From IMG/VR virus record IMGVR_UViG_3300032205_000001, positions 108,218-172,217 of that record: DNA of 64,000 nucleotides; one strand, given 5' to 3'. Position numbers and translations under genes: made by a program. Numbering within the stretch: the stretch's first letter is position 1; each line of letters opens with the position of its first letter. The DNA comes from a virus. Under the pieces are notes generated by a model. The model searched no databases, was not told the DNA's origin, and worked only from the letters and a program-made list of their open reading frames with translations. Shown in pieces: positions 7,173-13,257 of this stretch.

Positions 7173-7352
7173 CTAGAAGCAGCAGCTATCACGGTAGTGA
7201 CACTTTGGGCACTTCATATGCGCGTGTTCGGGCACTAACGGGATATTGCAGGTTGGACAGGAGATATCCGGGTCACATGTAGCGCCTAGAAGACGCTCAA
7301 GTTCCGCTACATCCACGAATCTAGGTTCCGCCTTCTTTTTCTCGTCTGTCAT
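7173..7352 (-). CDS. zinc-ribbon protein (59 aa)
   Basis: Starts at ATG 7352; the longer frame runs into tRNA-Leu(GAG). CPTC and CPKC pairs 20 residues apart, then a terminal CC, indicate a zinc ribbon. A Glu/Lys-rich N-terminal helix precedes it. Confidence 0.55.
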   Translation of the reverse strand: MTDEKKKAEPRFVDVAELERLLGATCDPDISCPTCNIPLVPEHAHMKCPKCHYRDSCCF

Positions 7353-7355
7353 TTG

Positions 7356-7438
7356 TGTCACCGACTGGATTCGAACCAGCACGCCTTGCGGCACCAGCAC
7401 CTCAAGCTGGCGAGTCTACCAAGCTCCTCCACGGTGAC
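7356..7438 (-). tRNA. tRNA-Leu(GAG)
   Basis: Class II, anticodon loop TTGAGGT, acceptor GTCACCG/CGGTGAC, A73, no encoded CCA. Confidence 0.9.
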
Positions 7439-7442
7439 GTAA

Positions 7443-8660
7443 CTACTTCTTGTACTTGCCGATGCCGAAATGGTCAGCAAGTGTCTTCTTCACGTCTTCG
7501 AAGATCTCGTTCACGGAGCGGTTCATGTCGAGCGTAACGACGTTCGACATGTCGCCGAACAGCTTCTTGTACTCGACGTCGCAGGCATGCGCGTATTTGA
7601 CGGCACTTTCCTCTGCGCTCTGTGAGTATCCGATGTCCATGCCGGCGGCGTAGTAATTGGGAACGCCCTTGTCTTTCATGATGCGCTCGAACGCCAGCCG
7701 AACTGGTGCGATGCAGTGGAAGATCAGATCGGGCTTCCGCATGCCACTGTAGACGTAGTTCAGAAGCTGCGTGTCTACGCCGCGAACCTTGTCTCGTACG
7801 TACGAGGTGTAGATATAGCGATCTGTGACGACGATGTTGTTCTCCTGCAGAGCAGGAATCACATCGTTTTCGTAGCGAGTGATCATGTCAGCCGCGTGCA
7901 GGATGCTGAACATGACCGGCGTCAGAAGTTTTTTCTTCTTGGCCTTCTTGATCGTCTTGCCGAGCAGCTTTGACGAATTCCACTTGGTGGTGGCGACGTC
8001 GTATCCGTGATCATCTAGCCAGTCGACGAGATGCTCCGTTTGAGTCGTCTTGCCCACGCCATCCACGCCCTCAAATACGATGAAGAGTCCTTTGTCGGTT
8101 TTCGTCTTGGCGTTGAGGATGTCGTTGACCTGGTCGTCGATGATATCTTCGACGAGGGCGCCTGGTGCCCGCATGATTGCTTCAACCGTCTTGTGGTGGG
8201 CGAAAGCGAAGCTCGCAGCATGGTGAATGCGGGCGTTGTCCTGGAAGGCCATGTGCGGCAACTTGCCAATGGAGCACCACTTCGCCTCGGCGGCGTCAGA
8301 TCCGGCCTTTGCTTCCGCGTTCGGCTTAACCTTGGCCCAGAACGTCACCCCTGATTTGTTGTGTCCGAATTCCGGGTATCCTGGATTCCACGGGGCAAGA
8401 AGGTGCAGCTCCTTTAGGTGAAGGCCGGTTTCTTCTTTGGCTTCCCTGCGAGCGCCATCTTCAACGGTCTCGTATTGCTCGACATGACCGCCGGGTAGAG
8501 CCCACCAGCCCTTGAACGGGGCGCCGCCACGTTTGGTGATCAATACTTCGATGCCGTTCTGAGGGTCTTCGCGGAAGATGGCCACGCAAGCAAGGACGCC
8601 AGTATCATTGGACGTCATCTCGCGAAGCTCGTCGCAAACCCGTCTCAACGACGTAAGCAT
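7443..8660 (-). CDS. NUDIX hydrolase fused to thymidylate kinase
   Basis: 405 residues. The N-terminal third carries a full Nudix box (GHVEQYE...REAKEETG), expected to hydrolyse nucleoside diphosphate-linked compounds. From about residue 190 a dTMP-kinase-like domain follows: P-loop FEGVDGVGKTT, a DRY motif (VTDRYIYTS) and a later LID region. The fusion suggests nucleotide-pool cleaning and dTMP phosphorylation in one polypeptide. An internal ATG (8618) could be the true start, removing 14 residues. The next gene starts 3 nt upstream of this one (8663 stop), so they form an operon. Confidence 0.85.
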   Translation of the reverse strand: MLTSLRRVCDELREMTSNDTGVLACVAIFREDPQNGIEVLITKRGGAPFKGWWALPGGHVEQYETVEDGARREAKEETGLHLKELHLLAPWNPGYPEFGHNKSGVTFWAKVKPNAEAKAGSDAAEAKWCSIGKLPHMAFQDNARIHHAASFAFAHHKTVEAIMRAPGALVEDIIDDQVNDILNAKTKTDKGLFIVFEGVDGVGKTTQTEHLVDWLDDHGYDVATTKWNSSKLLGKTIKKAKKKKLLTPVMFSILHAADMITRYENDVIPALQENNIVVTDRYIYTSYVRDKVRGVDTQLLNYVYSGMRKPDLIFHCIAPVRLAFERIMKDKGVPNYYAAGMDIGYSQSAEESAVKYAHACDVEYKKLFGDMSNVVTLDMNRSVNEIFEDVKKTLADHFGIGKYKK

Positions 8661-8662
8661 GA

Positions 8663-8872
8663 TCAGTCCGAGTAGCCCTTAACGCCACGGCGCGGGATGT
8701 TCACATCGTCAGGGGCTTTGGTCTTCAGCTGCTTCTTGCCTTGCTGACGGAGGTAGCGGGTAGCTCCGCGTTTGGCTTCCTTGCTGGCACCGGGGCTGCG
8801 CTGAAACGCAGCACGCAAGGAGCCGCGCATCAAAGCCTCGGTGCGAATGTCTTCGATCAGCTGCTTGAACAT
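8663..8872 (-). CDS. small basic hypothetical protein
   Basis: 69 residues, rich in Arg and Lys with no Cys. It overlaps the upstream 84-aa gene by a single base and precedes the Nudix-kinase gene, so it is part of that operon. Function unknown. Confidence 0.55.
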   Translation of the reverse strand: MFKQLIEDIRTEALMRGSLRAAFQRSPGASKEAKRGATRYLRQQGKKQLKTKAPDDVNIPRRGVKGYSD

Positions 8873-9126
8873 TAGCGTCGACCTCTCTCATACCAGTCGC
8901 TGCACATTTCATCGAGCGGCCAGCTGGGAAGTTTATGGCTGCCGCCATTCCAGCGAGCGTAGTGAGGAGACCCGCAGGAATGCTCCTTTACGTTCACGAA
9001 ACGGCAGTTGGCGCAGGAAGATCCACCTTTTGGAACCCTCAGCAACGCCTTATGGTCGGACGGGAATGTCTCCGCGTTAGTCTCGCTAAGCACGCGACGA
9101 GATTCGTGGATGATCCATCCGAACAC
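8872..9126 (-). CDS. Cys-rich hypothetical protein (84 aa)
   Basis: GTG start at 9126. CANC, a later C and a final C suggest a metal or Fe-S site; several Trp. The promoter TTGACA-N17-TAGTGT ends six bases before the start and there is no ribosome site, so the mRNA is probably leaderless. First gene of the 9,126-7,443 operon. Confidence 0.6.
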   Translation of the reverse strand: MFGWIIHESRRVLSETNAETFPSDHKALLRVPKGGSSCANCRFVNVKEHSCGSPHYARWNGGSHKLPSWPLDEMCSDWYERGRR

Positions 9127-9132
9127 CTCGCT

Positions 9133-9161
9133 ACACTATTCCAACAGATCCGTGCTGTCAA
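9133..9161 (-). promoter_or_regulatory. promoter for the 9,126-7,443 operon
   Basis: TTGACA at 9161-9156, 17 bp, TAGTGT at 9138-9133, then six bases to the GTG start. Confidence 0.55.
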
Positions 9162-9182
9162 ACCTCAGCAAACACACGGTTT

Positions 9183-9260
9183 TGGTACCGACGAGGGGAT
9201 TCGAACCCCTACTGCTCAGATCCTAAGTCTGACGCCTCCTACCAGTTGGGCTACGTCGGC
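9183..9260 (-). tRNA. class I tRNA with anticodon TAG
   Basis: Acceptor GCCGACG/CGTCGGT, anticodon loop CTTAGGA, A73, encoded CCA. The anticodon reads CUA (Leu) but the variable loop is only five bases, whereas leucine tRNAs are normally class II. Confidence 0.85.
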
Positions 9261-9268
9261 AAAATCTT

Positions 9269-9345
9269 TGGTACCCCCGGCCGGAGTCGAACCGGCACTG
9301 GACCAGGCTTAAACTGGATGTCTCCTACCGTTGGACTACGAGGGC
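9269..9345 (-). tRNA. class I tRNA with anticodon TAA
   Basis: Anticodon loop TTTAAGC, acceptor GCCCTCG/CGGGGGT, A73, encoded CCA, five-base variable loop. Leu-type anticodon again in a class I body. Its 5' end overlaps the last codons of the next small gene. Confidence 0.8.
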
Positions 9346-9530
9346 AAACACAACTCTAGCGGGACCTTTTGCACGATAATGGTGTTGCCGCACCGAAAGA
9401 AGTAGGTTCTTCCATCGTGGGAATCGGCGTCTGCAAGCGCTTGCGCGGCTGCCGAAGATGGCCCCAGGATTCTGGCCGTTGCCTCTAACACGTCCCTTGA
9501 GACCTTCGTCAGCTTCTTGCGTACTGCCAT
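9336..9530 (-). CDS. small hypothetical protein (64 aa)
   Basis: Basic N-terminus, helical centre and a short beta-like tail. Stop overlaps the tRNA(TAA) acceptor by about 10 nt. It abuts the gene upstream (stop of that gene at 9531). A dispersed-palindrome copy (TGCAAGCGCTTGCG) lies inside it. Function unknown. Confidence 0.5.
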   Translation of the reverse strand: MAVRKKLTKVSRDVLEATARILGPSSAAAQALADADSHDGRTYFFRCGNTIIVQKVPLELCLPS

Positions 9531-9800
9531 TTAGTTCACCGGAGCTGTGTTGAACCCCATCTGGATGAGCGCGTTGCGCAGGTTGCGGAAGTTGGGGTTC
9601 GCACTGTTGACGGTTGATGCCGCCAACTCGATGTATCCAACCAGGGATTCATTGTCGAGTTCGTCGATGCGGGCTCCGGTGAAGAGAACGGCATCATGGA
9701 GCAGGCTGTAGCAATGACGCTTTTGGTCGTCACGCTTGCACTGACGCTGAAGGTCAGCCATCTGAGCCTGCATCCGCTTGACCTTATCTTGAATCGACAT
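9531..9800 (-). CDS. hypothetical helical protein (89 aa)
   Basis: N-terminal amphipathic helix with Gln and Lys (KVKRMQAQMADLQRQ), likely coiled coil, then a mixed region. Immediately upstream of the 64-aa gene. No family recognised. Confidence 0.55.
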   Translation of the reverse strand: MSIQDKVKRMQAQMADLQRQCKRDDQKRHCYSLLHDAVLFTGARIDELDNESLVGYIELAASTVNSANPNFRNLRNALIQMGFNTAPVN

Positions 9801-9802
9801 CT

Positions 9803-9878
9803 TGGTACCCCCGGCAGGGATTGAACCTGCGACATCCGGCTTGTAAAACCAGCGCTACTTCCACTGAGCTACAGGGGC
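9803..9878 (-). tRNA. tRNA-Val(TAC)
   Basis: Anticodon loop TTTACAA, acceptor GCCCCTG/CGGGGGT, A73, encoded CCA. Confidence 0.9.
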
Positions 9879-9911
9879 AAGGTCCGTCATTTTCATCAAG
9901 TGACCAACTTT

Positions 9912-10751
9912 TTAGATGGGCGCCCGCAGCACATCGCGGACATCGTAGCTGAGGCTGTTCCACCACTCCAGCTCCGCCTTGGTGAGCTTCTTGTAGTACC
10001 GCCACACACCGAAGACACGATGCTCGGTGGAGTAGGTGCGCCACCAACCATTGTCTCCGAGGGAGCGGAATCCCGGCGAGCTGTACTTCTCGACGAGAGC
10101 AGCCGGCGTGGTCTCGACACGGCGGTGGAGGTCGTGGGAGATGTGGCAGCGACCACGGATGGCCTTGCAGGTATCCCAACGATCGACGTCATCGTGGAGC
10201 GCCCAGGCGTGGGGCTTCCAGCCGCTGTCGATCACCTTCCGGTCACGAGCAAAGGCGAGAGCCTGCGCCAGGGACGGACCGCTGTATCCGCTCTGCCATA
10301 CACGACGGTAGCGCTTGCCACGGTCCTGCAGCAGTCCCTCATCGTCGATGAAGAAGCGCTGGCTGCGGTAGTGCGCCAGAGCATCGCTCGTCGTGCCAGC
10401 ACCCTCCACCTCGGTCAGCATGTGCTGATTGACGATGTGCCAGGCGCTGAGCTTGCGAGTATCGAACGTCCCCGCGAGCTTGCTGCGGACATCATCCCAG
10501 CGCTCGCCGCAGTGGCTAGCAAGCCAGCCGTAGCAGGGACCGAGATTGTCCGTGAAGCCCTTGTGGACCTTGTTGCGAGGCTCCGGGTCGGAATCCTCGG
10601 CGGCGTCGATGTCGAAACGCACGTTATCGAGCCAGACCTTGGTCCGGCTGCGCTCGTGACGGTGCGACTCGTTGCGCTCGTCTTTGTTGTGCTTATAGCG
10701 TCCGCCCTCGACGGCGGACCTCGAAATATCCTTGGTTGCCATGTACGTCAC
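9912..10751 (-). CDS. hypothetical protein (279 aa)
   Basis: Trp-, His- and Arg-rich soluble protein; an internal ATG at residue 4 is an alternative start. No motif recognised. A similarly long frame on the opposite strand is judged a shadow because the flanking genes and promoters read leftward. Its ATG lies about 100 nt downstream of the SRP-like RNA. Confidence 0.65.
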   Translation of the reverse strand: MTYMATKDISRSAVEGGRYKHNKDERNESHRHERSRTKVWLDNVRFDIDAAEDSDPEPRNKVHKGFTDNLGPCYGWLASHCGERWDDVRSKLAGTFDTRKLSAWHIVNQHMLTEVEGAGTTSDALAHYRSQRFFIDDEGLLQDRGKRYRRVWQSGYSGPSLAQALAFARDRKVIDSGWKPHAWALHDDVDRWDTCKAIRGRCHISHDLHRRVETTPAALVEKYSSPGFRSLGDNGWWRTYSTEHRVFGVWRYYKKLTKAELEWWNSLSYDVRDVLRAPI

Positions 10752-10844
10752 TCCTGGAAATGCACTGCAAGTTCGCTAACTTACATGTGATTTCAGTAGT
10801 GCCGCGCATTGGTGTTTCCTTGGACTTTCGGTTGGTTTCTACGA

Positions 10845-10896
10845 GAGAGGCTTGCTTACCGTTGCTCCCTTCCGGGCCTGGCGGGGTTCACAAGTT
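10845..10896 (-). ncRNA. SRP (4.5S) RNA domain IV-like RNA
   Basis: Reading leftward from about 10896, CTTG (10894-10891) pairs with CAAG (10854-10851). Inside are GTGAAC, a CCG/CGG helix, the symmetric loop strands CAGG and AGCA, and CCC-GGAA-GGG with the GGAA tetraloop. This is the diagnostic 4.5S core CAGGnCCGGAAGGnAGCA in the correct order, the site bound by Ffh. The Alu-like and long stem parts are missing, so it is a minimal ~50-nt form. A TTGACA-N17-TAGGGT promoter is placed so that transcription starts at the first stem, which argues for a dedicated transcript. No Ffh gene is visible here. Confidence 0.85.
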
Positions 10897-10902
10897 GAAT
10901 GC

Positions 10903-10931
10903 ACCCTAATGGACGAGCGGCGCATTGTCAA
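10903..10931 (-). promoter_or_regulatory. promoter of the SRP-like RNA
   Basis: TTGACA at 10931-10926, 17 bp, TAGGGT at 10908-10903; the RNA's first helix begins about 8 nt downstream. Confidence 0.6.
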
Positions 10932-10938
10932 GAATTAG

Positions 10939-11067
10939 TCTGGCAGTGAAGAGTCGAACTTCTGTTTGATAACCGTTTCCGGTCGGTTCGCGAACGAACA
11001 AAGAAGTGGTCACGGAGCGCTACAGGCTTGCGCCTGCACCCTAGGGCCCTCCTAGGGAAGCTGCCAG
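10939..11067 (-). ncRNA. tRNA-like RNA carrying an anticodon-arm-type insert
   Basis: Seven-pair acceptor CTGGCAG/CTGCCAG, A73 and a T arm with loop TTCGACT. The D and anticodon region is replaced by two strong hairpins (CCCTAGG/CCTAGGG and CAGGC-GCAA-GCCTG) followed by a copy of the GAACCG/GGTTATC motif. Not a normal tRNA; amino-acid identity unclear. Confidence 0.4.
10968..11005 (-). repeat. insert motif copy 1 (inside tRNA-like RNA)
   Basis: Leftward: TTTGTTCG, UUCG-type loop, CGAACCG, spacer, GGTTATC. Same signature as the four tRNA-interrupting copies. Confidence 0.6.
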
Positions 11068-11069
11068 AT

Positions 11070-11202
11070 TGGTCGACAGGGTCGGGAATTGAACCCAACT
11101 ACCACCAGTCCCTTGGTAACCATAAATCTACGGTTCACCGAAGCGAACAAAGAGCGATCCACGGCGTTTTTTACTGGTGCTCTACCGTTGAGCTACCTGT
11201 CG
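11070..11202 (-). tRNA. interrupted tRNA (insert in anticodon arm), identity uncertain
   Basis: Acceptor CGACAGG/CCTGTCG, A73, encoded CCA, D arm GCTC/GAGC, T arm with six pairs. Anticodon stem CCAGT/ACTGG is complete but encloses about 70 nt, of which 58 (11172-11115) form the insert. What remains of the loop on the 3' side is AAGGG, so exact junctions and anticodon are unresolved. Confidence 0.6.
11115..11172 (-). repeat. insert motif copy 2, 58 nt, in tRNA anticodon arm
   Basis: Begins AAAAAACGCCGT, then TTTGTTCGC-UUCG-type hairpin, GAACCG, and ends GGTTACC. Same length and layout as copies 3 and 4. Confidence 0.65.
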
Positions 11203-11203
11203 G

Positions 11204-11274
11204 TCCCCCACGGAAGAGTCGAACTTCCGTCCTTCGCTTATCAAGCAACCGCTCTGCCATTGAGCTAGTGGGGG
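11204..11274 (-). tRNA. tRNA-Ile(GAT), copy 1
   Basis: Anticodon loop TTGATAA, acceptor CCCCCAC/GTGGGGG, A73, no CCA. Only one base separates it from the interrupted tRNA. Confidence 0.85.
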
Positions 11275-11330
11275 TTGTTACAGATCTTTGTGCGTTTGTT
11301 CCAGATCCAGATCGGGGATAGCCTTTGATC

Positions 11331-11489
11331 ATGCTGATCGCAATCTGGCCACTCGTCATCGCCGTCATTGGCGCCCTTGTGTACGCGCTTGCGAGTAACT
11401 CGAAAGCGGCTGAACTTGGCCGCCTCGTGTTCTTCTGCGGGTTCTTCTGGCTGGTGTACAGCCTCGTTGGACACACGCTGAAGATGTGA
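11331..11489 (+). CDS. two-span small membrane protein, holin-like
   Basis: 52 residues, rightward, inside the leftward tRNA cluster. Two hydrophobic spans (about residues 2-20 and 30-47) are joined by a short polar loop (ASNSKAAELGR). Size and topology fit class II holins or similar small phage membrane proteins, but no endolysin gene lies beside it, so the lysis role is unproven. GGGGAT about 11 nt upstream could serve as ribosome site. Confidence 0.6.
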   Translation: MLIAIWPLVIAVIGALVYALASNSKAAELGRLVFFCGFFWLVYSLVGHTLKM

Positions 11490-11492
11490 TCG

Positions 11493-11565
11493 TAGGACTG
11501 GCTGGATTTGAACCAGCTACCCCGCGCTTATCAAGCACGTGCTCTACCAAGTGAGCTACAGTCCC
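11493..11565 (-). tRNA. tRNA-Ile(GAT), copy 2
   Basis: Anticodon loop TTGATAA, acceptor GGGACTG/CAGTCCT, A73, no CCA. Body differs from copy 1, so not a recent duplication. Confidence 0.9.
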
Positions 11566-11575
11566 AAACTGAAAG

Positions 11576-11659
11576 TGCCGGTGACAGGGGTCGAACCTGC
11601 CTGGCCTTGCGGCCACTGCGCCCTGAACGCAGCGTGTCTACCAAATCCACCACACCGGC
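11576..11659 (-). tRNA. tRNA-Leu(CAG)
   Basis: Class II, anticodon loop TTCAGGG, acceptor GCCGGTG/CACCGGC, A73. Confidence 0.92.
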
Positions 11660-12070
11660 AAAAGGGAAGTCCGTGAGTGTGCTGCTACGCCAAATGCTCT
11701 AAGGGCTGTTTCGGCCGTCGGGGCTCTCGCACTTCTGCGTTCGCACTGCTTCCCCTCAGACCCGCATTTCCTCTCGTACTGCGCGGGCAAAGCCGATCCG
11801 TGCTACCTGACTGTTTGGTCACGAGCGCCGAAGCTGTTGGAGGAAACTTACCCGTTTGACCGGGGTTAGAAATGCCAACGTGCTGCAACGCCGTCTAGTC
11901 TTCGCGTCCCTGTGGTTATACTCCGGTCGAGCAGTCTATCCCTCGGTCGTACTATTGACCTTTGTTGGGGACCGGAAAAGCTTGATTTCGCCTGCGCCGG
12001 GCTACTTTCTACCACTCGCAACTCTTCAAAGGATTGCTGCTTCTAAGCCAACCTCCTCATCGTCCTTCCG
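11660..12070 (-). ncRNA. 23S rRNA-like RNA with GTPase-centre and sarcin-ricin elements
   Basis: Fills the gap between tRNA-Leu(CAG) and tRNA-Pro(TGG). Near its 5' end, GTTGGCTTAGAAGCAGC (12052-12036) matches by memory the L11-binding, GTPase-associated centre of 23S rRNA (around E. coli 1055-1075), and what follows (CCTTTGAAGAG, a purine-rich hairpin) continues the resemblance. Further on CGGGTAAGT (11854-11846) resembles helix 71. At 11787-11761 a CCCGC/GCGGG hairpin presents AGTACGAGAGGA, the universal sarcin-ricin loop core. GGAAG and CTTCC near the two ends could pair. There is no full rRNA, so this is a composite mini-LSU RNA or mimic. It presents the two rRNA elements that contact translational GTPases. 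Confidence 0.8.
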
Positions 12071-12144
12071 TCGGGGTGGTGAGACTCGAACTCACGAATT
12101 CCCTGGTCCCAAACCAGGTGTCCTGGCCGCTAGACTACACCCCG
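12071..12144 (-). tRNA. tRNA-Pro(TGG)
   Basis: Anticodon loop TTTGGGA, acceptor CGGGGTG/CACCCCG, A73. Confidence 0.92.
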
Positions 12145-12150
12145 TAAACA

Positions 12151-12525
12151 CTAACCGAACCTGTTGCTGCCGAACGGCGCTATCATGCATCGTACGCCAG
12201 CATCGTCAAGAATTCCTGCCATCCTTCGACGACCAGCATCGTTAAATGAGTGCAGGACAACGAACTTTGGCCGCATCTCTTCCGGCAAGGTGGCGATGAA
12301 TTCAGCCACGTGTGTGCCGGTCTTCTCGTCGGATGCTGGACGACCAGCCGCAGCTAGCTCGGACAGGTCGTGGTCAAGGTACGCGAGATCGAACTTGGTC
12401 TTGGCAAGAGCCGCGCAAGCATCTGCGTAGTTCATGACCGCTGTGATGTCCATGCCGATGCGATCCATCTTGAACTTCTTGTGGCGCTCAGCGTCGTCGT
12501 CTAGGAAGAAAATTTTCTGGTTCAT
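12151..12525 (-). CDS. receiver-like protein, cyclic-phosphate-processing (cREC) type
   Basis: 124 residues. IFFLDDDAERH near the N-terminus, YLDHDLSE at about 50, then a glycine/threonine segment and FVVLHSFND fit a small receiver-like fold with extra acidic and His residues. This matches my recollection of the cREC family proposed by comparative genomics to process 2',3'-cyclic phosphates in RNA repair. With the RNA ligase in the same island this suggests end healing and sealing of cut tRNA. The assignment needs a profile search. Confidence 0.6.
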   Translation of the reverse strand: MNQKIFFLDDDAERHKKFKMDRIGMDITAVMNYADACAALAKTKFDLAYLDHDLSELAAAGRPASDEKTGTHVAEFIATLPEEMRPKFVVLHSFNDAGRRRMAGILDDAGVRCMIAPFGSNRFG

Positions 12526-12533
12526 ATGATCTT

Positions 12534-12668
12534 TGGTTGGACAGGTCGGGCTCGAACCGACAACACTCCGCGTTCTAGGCGATAACCATTCCTCGGTCGG
12601 TTCACTTGCGTGAACAAGGAATTGAAAAACGGCGTTTTAGAGGCCTCTACCAATTGGGCTACTGTCCA
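12534..12668 (-). tRNA. interrupted tRNA, anticodon AGA if insert is removed
   Basis: Acceptor TGGACAG/CTGTCCA, A73, encoded CCA, good D and T arms. Removing 58 nt (12638-12581) leaves stem TCTGC/GCGGA and loop CTAGAAC, U33-AGA-A37. The insert would then lie between positions 29 and 30, inside the anticodon stem. Body is class I although AGA is a serine-type anticodon. Confidence 0.65.
12581..12638 (-). repeat. insert motif copy 3, 58 nt, in tRNA anticodon stem
   Basis: AAAACGCCGT..., lower helix ATTCC/GGAAT, TT, GTTCAC-GCAA-GTGAAC hairpin with GNRA loop, CCGA, and terminal GGTTATC. Confidence 0.7.
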
Positions 12669-12678
12669 AAAAGTTTCG

Positions 12679-12808
12679 TTGCGCAACCAGGACTCGAACC
12701 TGGAACATCCCGCTTAATAGGCGATAACCATCTCTCGATCGGTTCGGTTGCCCGAACAATGTGGTGAAAAACGGTGTTTTAGGCGCTCTACCCTTGAGCT
12801 ATTGCGCA
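12679..12808 (-). tRNA. interrupted tRNA, anticodon ATT if insert is removed
   Basis: Acceptor TGCGCAA/TTGCGCA, A73, no CCA. Removing 58 nt (12780-12723) gives stem CCTGC/GCGGG and loop CTATTAA, U33-ATT-A37 (reads AAU). Insert position is the same as in the preceding gene. A34 is unusual in bacteria. Confidence 0.65.
12723..12780 (-). repeat. insert motif copy 4, 58 nt, in tRNA anticodon stem
   Basis: AAAACACCGT..., TTGTTCGG-GCAA-CCGAACCG hairpin with GNRA loop, then GGTTATC. Length equal to copies 2 and 3 though the sequence differs. Confidence 0.7.
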
Positions 12809-12819
12809 GTAACAGATCG

Positions 12820-12946
12820 AGCGGCGAGGAGGAATTGGACCTCCACTTTCTCCTTGCATGGGATAACCATCCTCAGGCGGTTCGGTTGCCCGAACAAGAT
12901 GGCGAAGACGGAGATTTTAGACGTGCTACCGTTACACTATCGCCGC
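12820..12946 (-). tRNA. interrupted tRNA, probably Cys(GCA)
   Basis: Acceptor GCGGCGA/TCGCCGC and T73, a discriminator used by Cys and Gly. Removing 57 nt leaves stem TCTCC/GGAGA around ATGCAA; GCA with a U before it gives Cys, but the loop is one base short or U33 is lost. Confidence 0.55.
12862..12918 (-). repeat. insert motif copy 5, 57 nt, in tRNA anticodon stem
   Basis: AAAATCTCCGTC..., lower helix CCATC/GATGG, TT, GTTCGG-GCAA-CCGAAC hairpin, terminal GGTTATC. Its TCTCC can also pair with the 3' exon GGAGA, an alternative to the exon-exon stem. Confidence 0.65.
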
Positions 12947-12948
12947 AG

Positions 12949-13021
12949 TGGGAGCGGAGGGATTTGAGCCCTAACACCGAACGGCTTATGAGACCGTCGT
13001 CCTGACCCGCAGGTCGCTCCC
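12949..13021 (-). tRNA. tRNA-Met(CAT), elongator type (or Ile2)
   Basis: Anticodon loop CTCATAA, fully paired acceptor GGGAGCG/CGCTCCC, A73. The stem lacks the GGG/CCC of initiator tRNA. T-loop is CTCAAAT. Confidence 0.85.
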
Positions 13022-13022
13022 G

Positions 13023-13217
13023 TTATACAAGGCCGTGCTTTTCAGCCAGCCACAGTGGAATCACTAGGGTGCCCTCCGTGTCTTCCTTGTAGACCTCGGA
13101 GTCGTCGTCGATCTGAGACTTAGGAAGCCAGACCTCCTCGCCTTCGATCTCCACGAGGAGGGCCTTCTCGGTCTCACGAAGTGCCTTTGCGTTCTGGATT
13201 TGGACTGTTTCCGCCAT
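13023..13217 (-). CDS. conserved small phage protein (64 aa)
   Basis: Acidic beta-rich protein with EVWLPKSQIDDDSEVY and a C-terminal IPLWLAEKHGL. I recall similar short proteins in many phages, without function. Strong promoter TTGACA-N17-TATCGA lies just upstream with a leader of only a few bases. Confidence 0.65.
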   Translation of the reverse strand: MAETVQIQNAKALRETEKALLVEIEGEEVWLPKSQIDDDSEVYKEDTEGTLVIPLWLAEKHGLV

Positions 13218-13228
13218 CCGAGGAACCC

Positions 13229-13257
13229 TCGATACTTGGACGGGAAACCATTGTCAA
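13229..13257 (-). promoter_or_regulatory. promoter for the 64-aa gene and downstream tRNAs
   Basis: TTGACA at 13257-13252, 17 bp, TATCGA at 13234-13229. Confidence 0.5.

Noticed and set aside
9900-10790. Long rightward frame opposite the 279-aa gene
   Set aside because: Only one of the two can be real; the leftward frame fits local promoters and neighbours, and the rightward product is Leu/Val/Ala-rich as expected of a complement.
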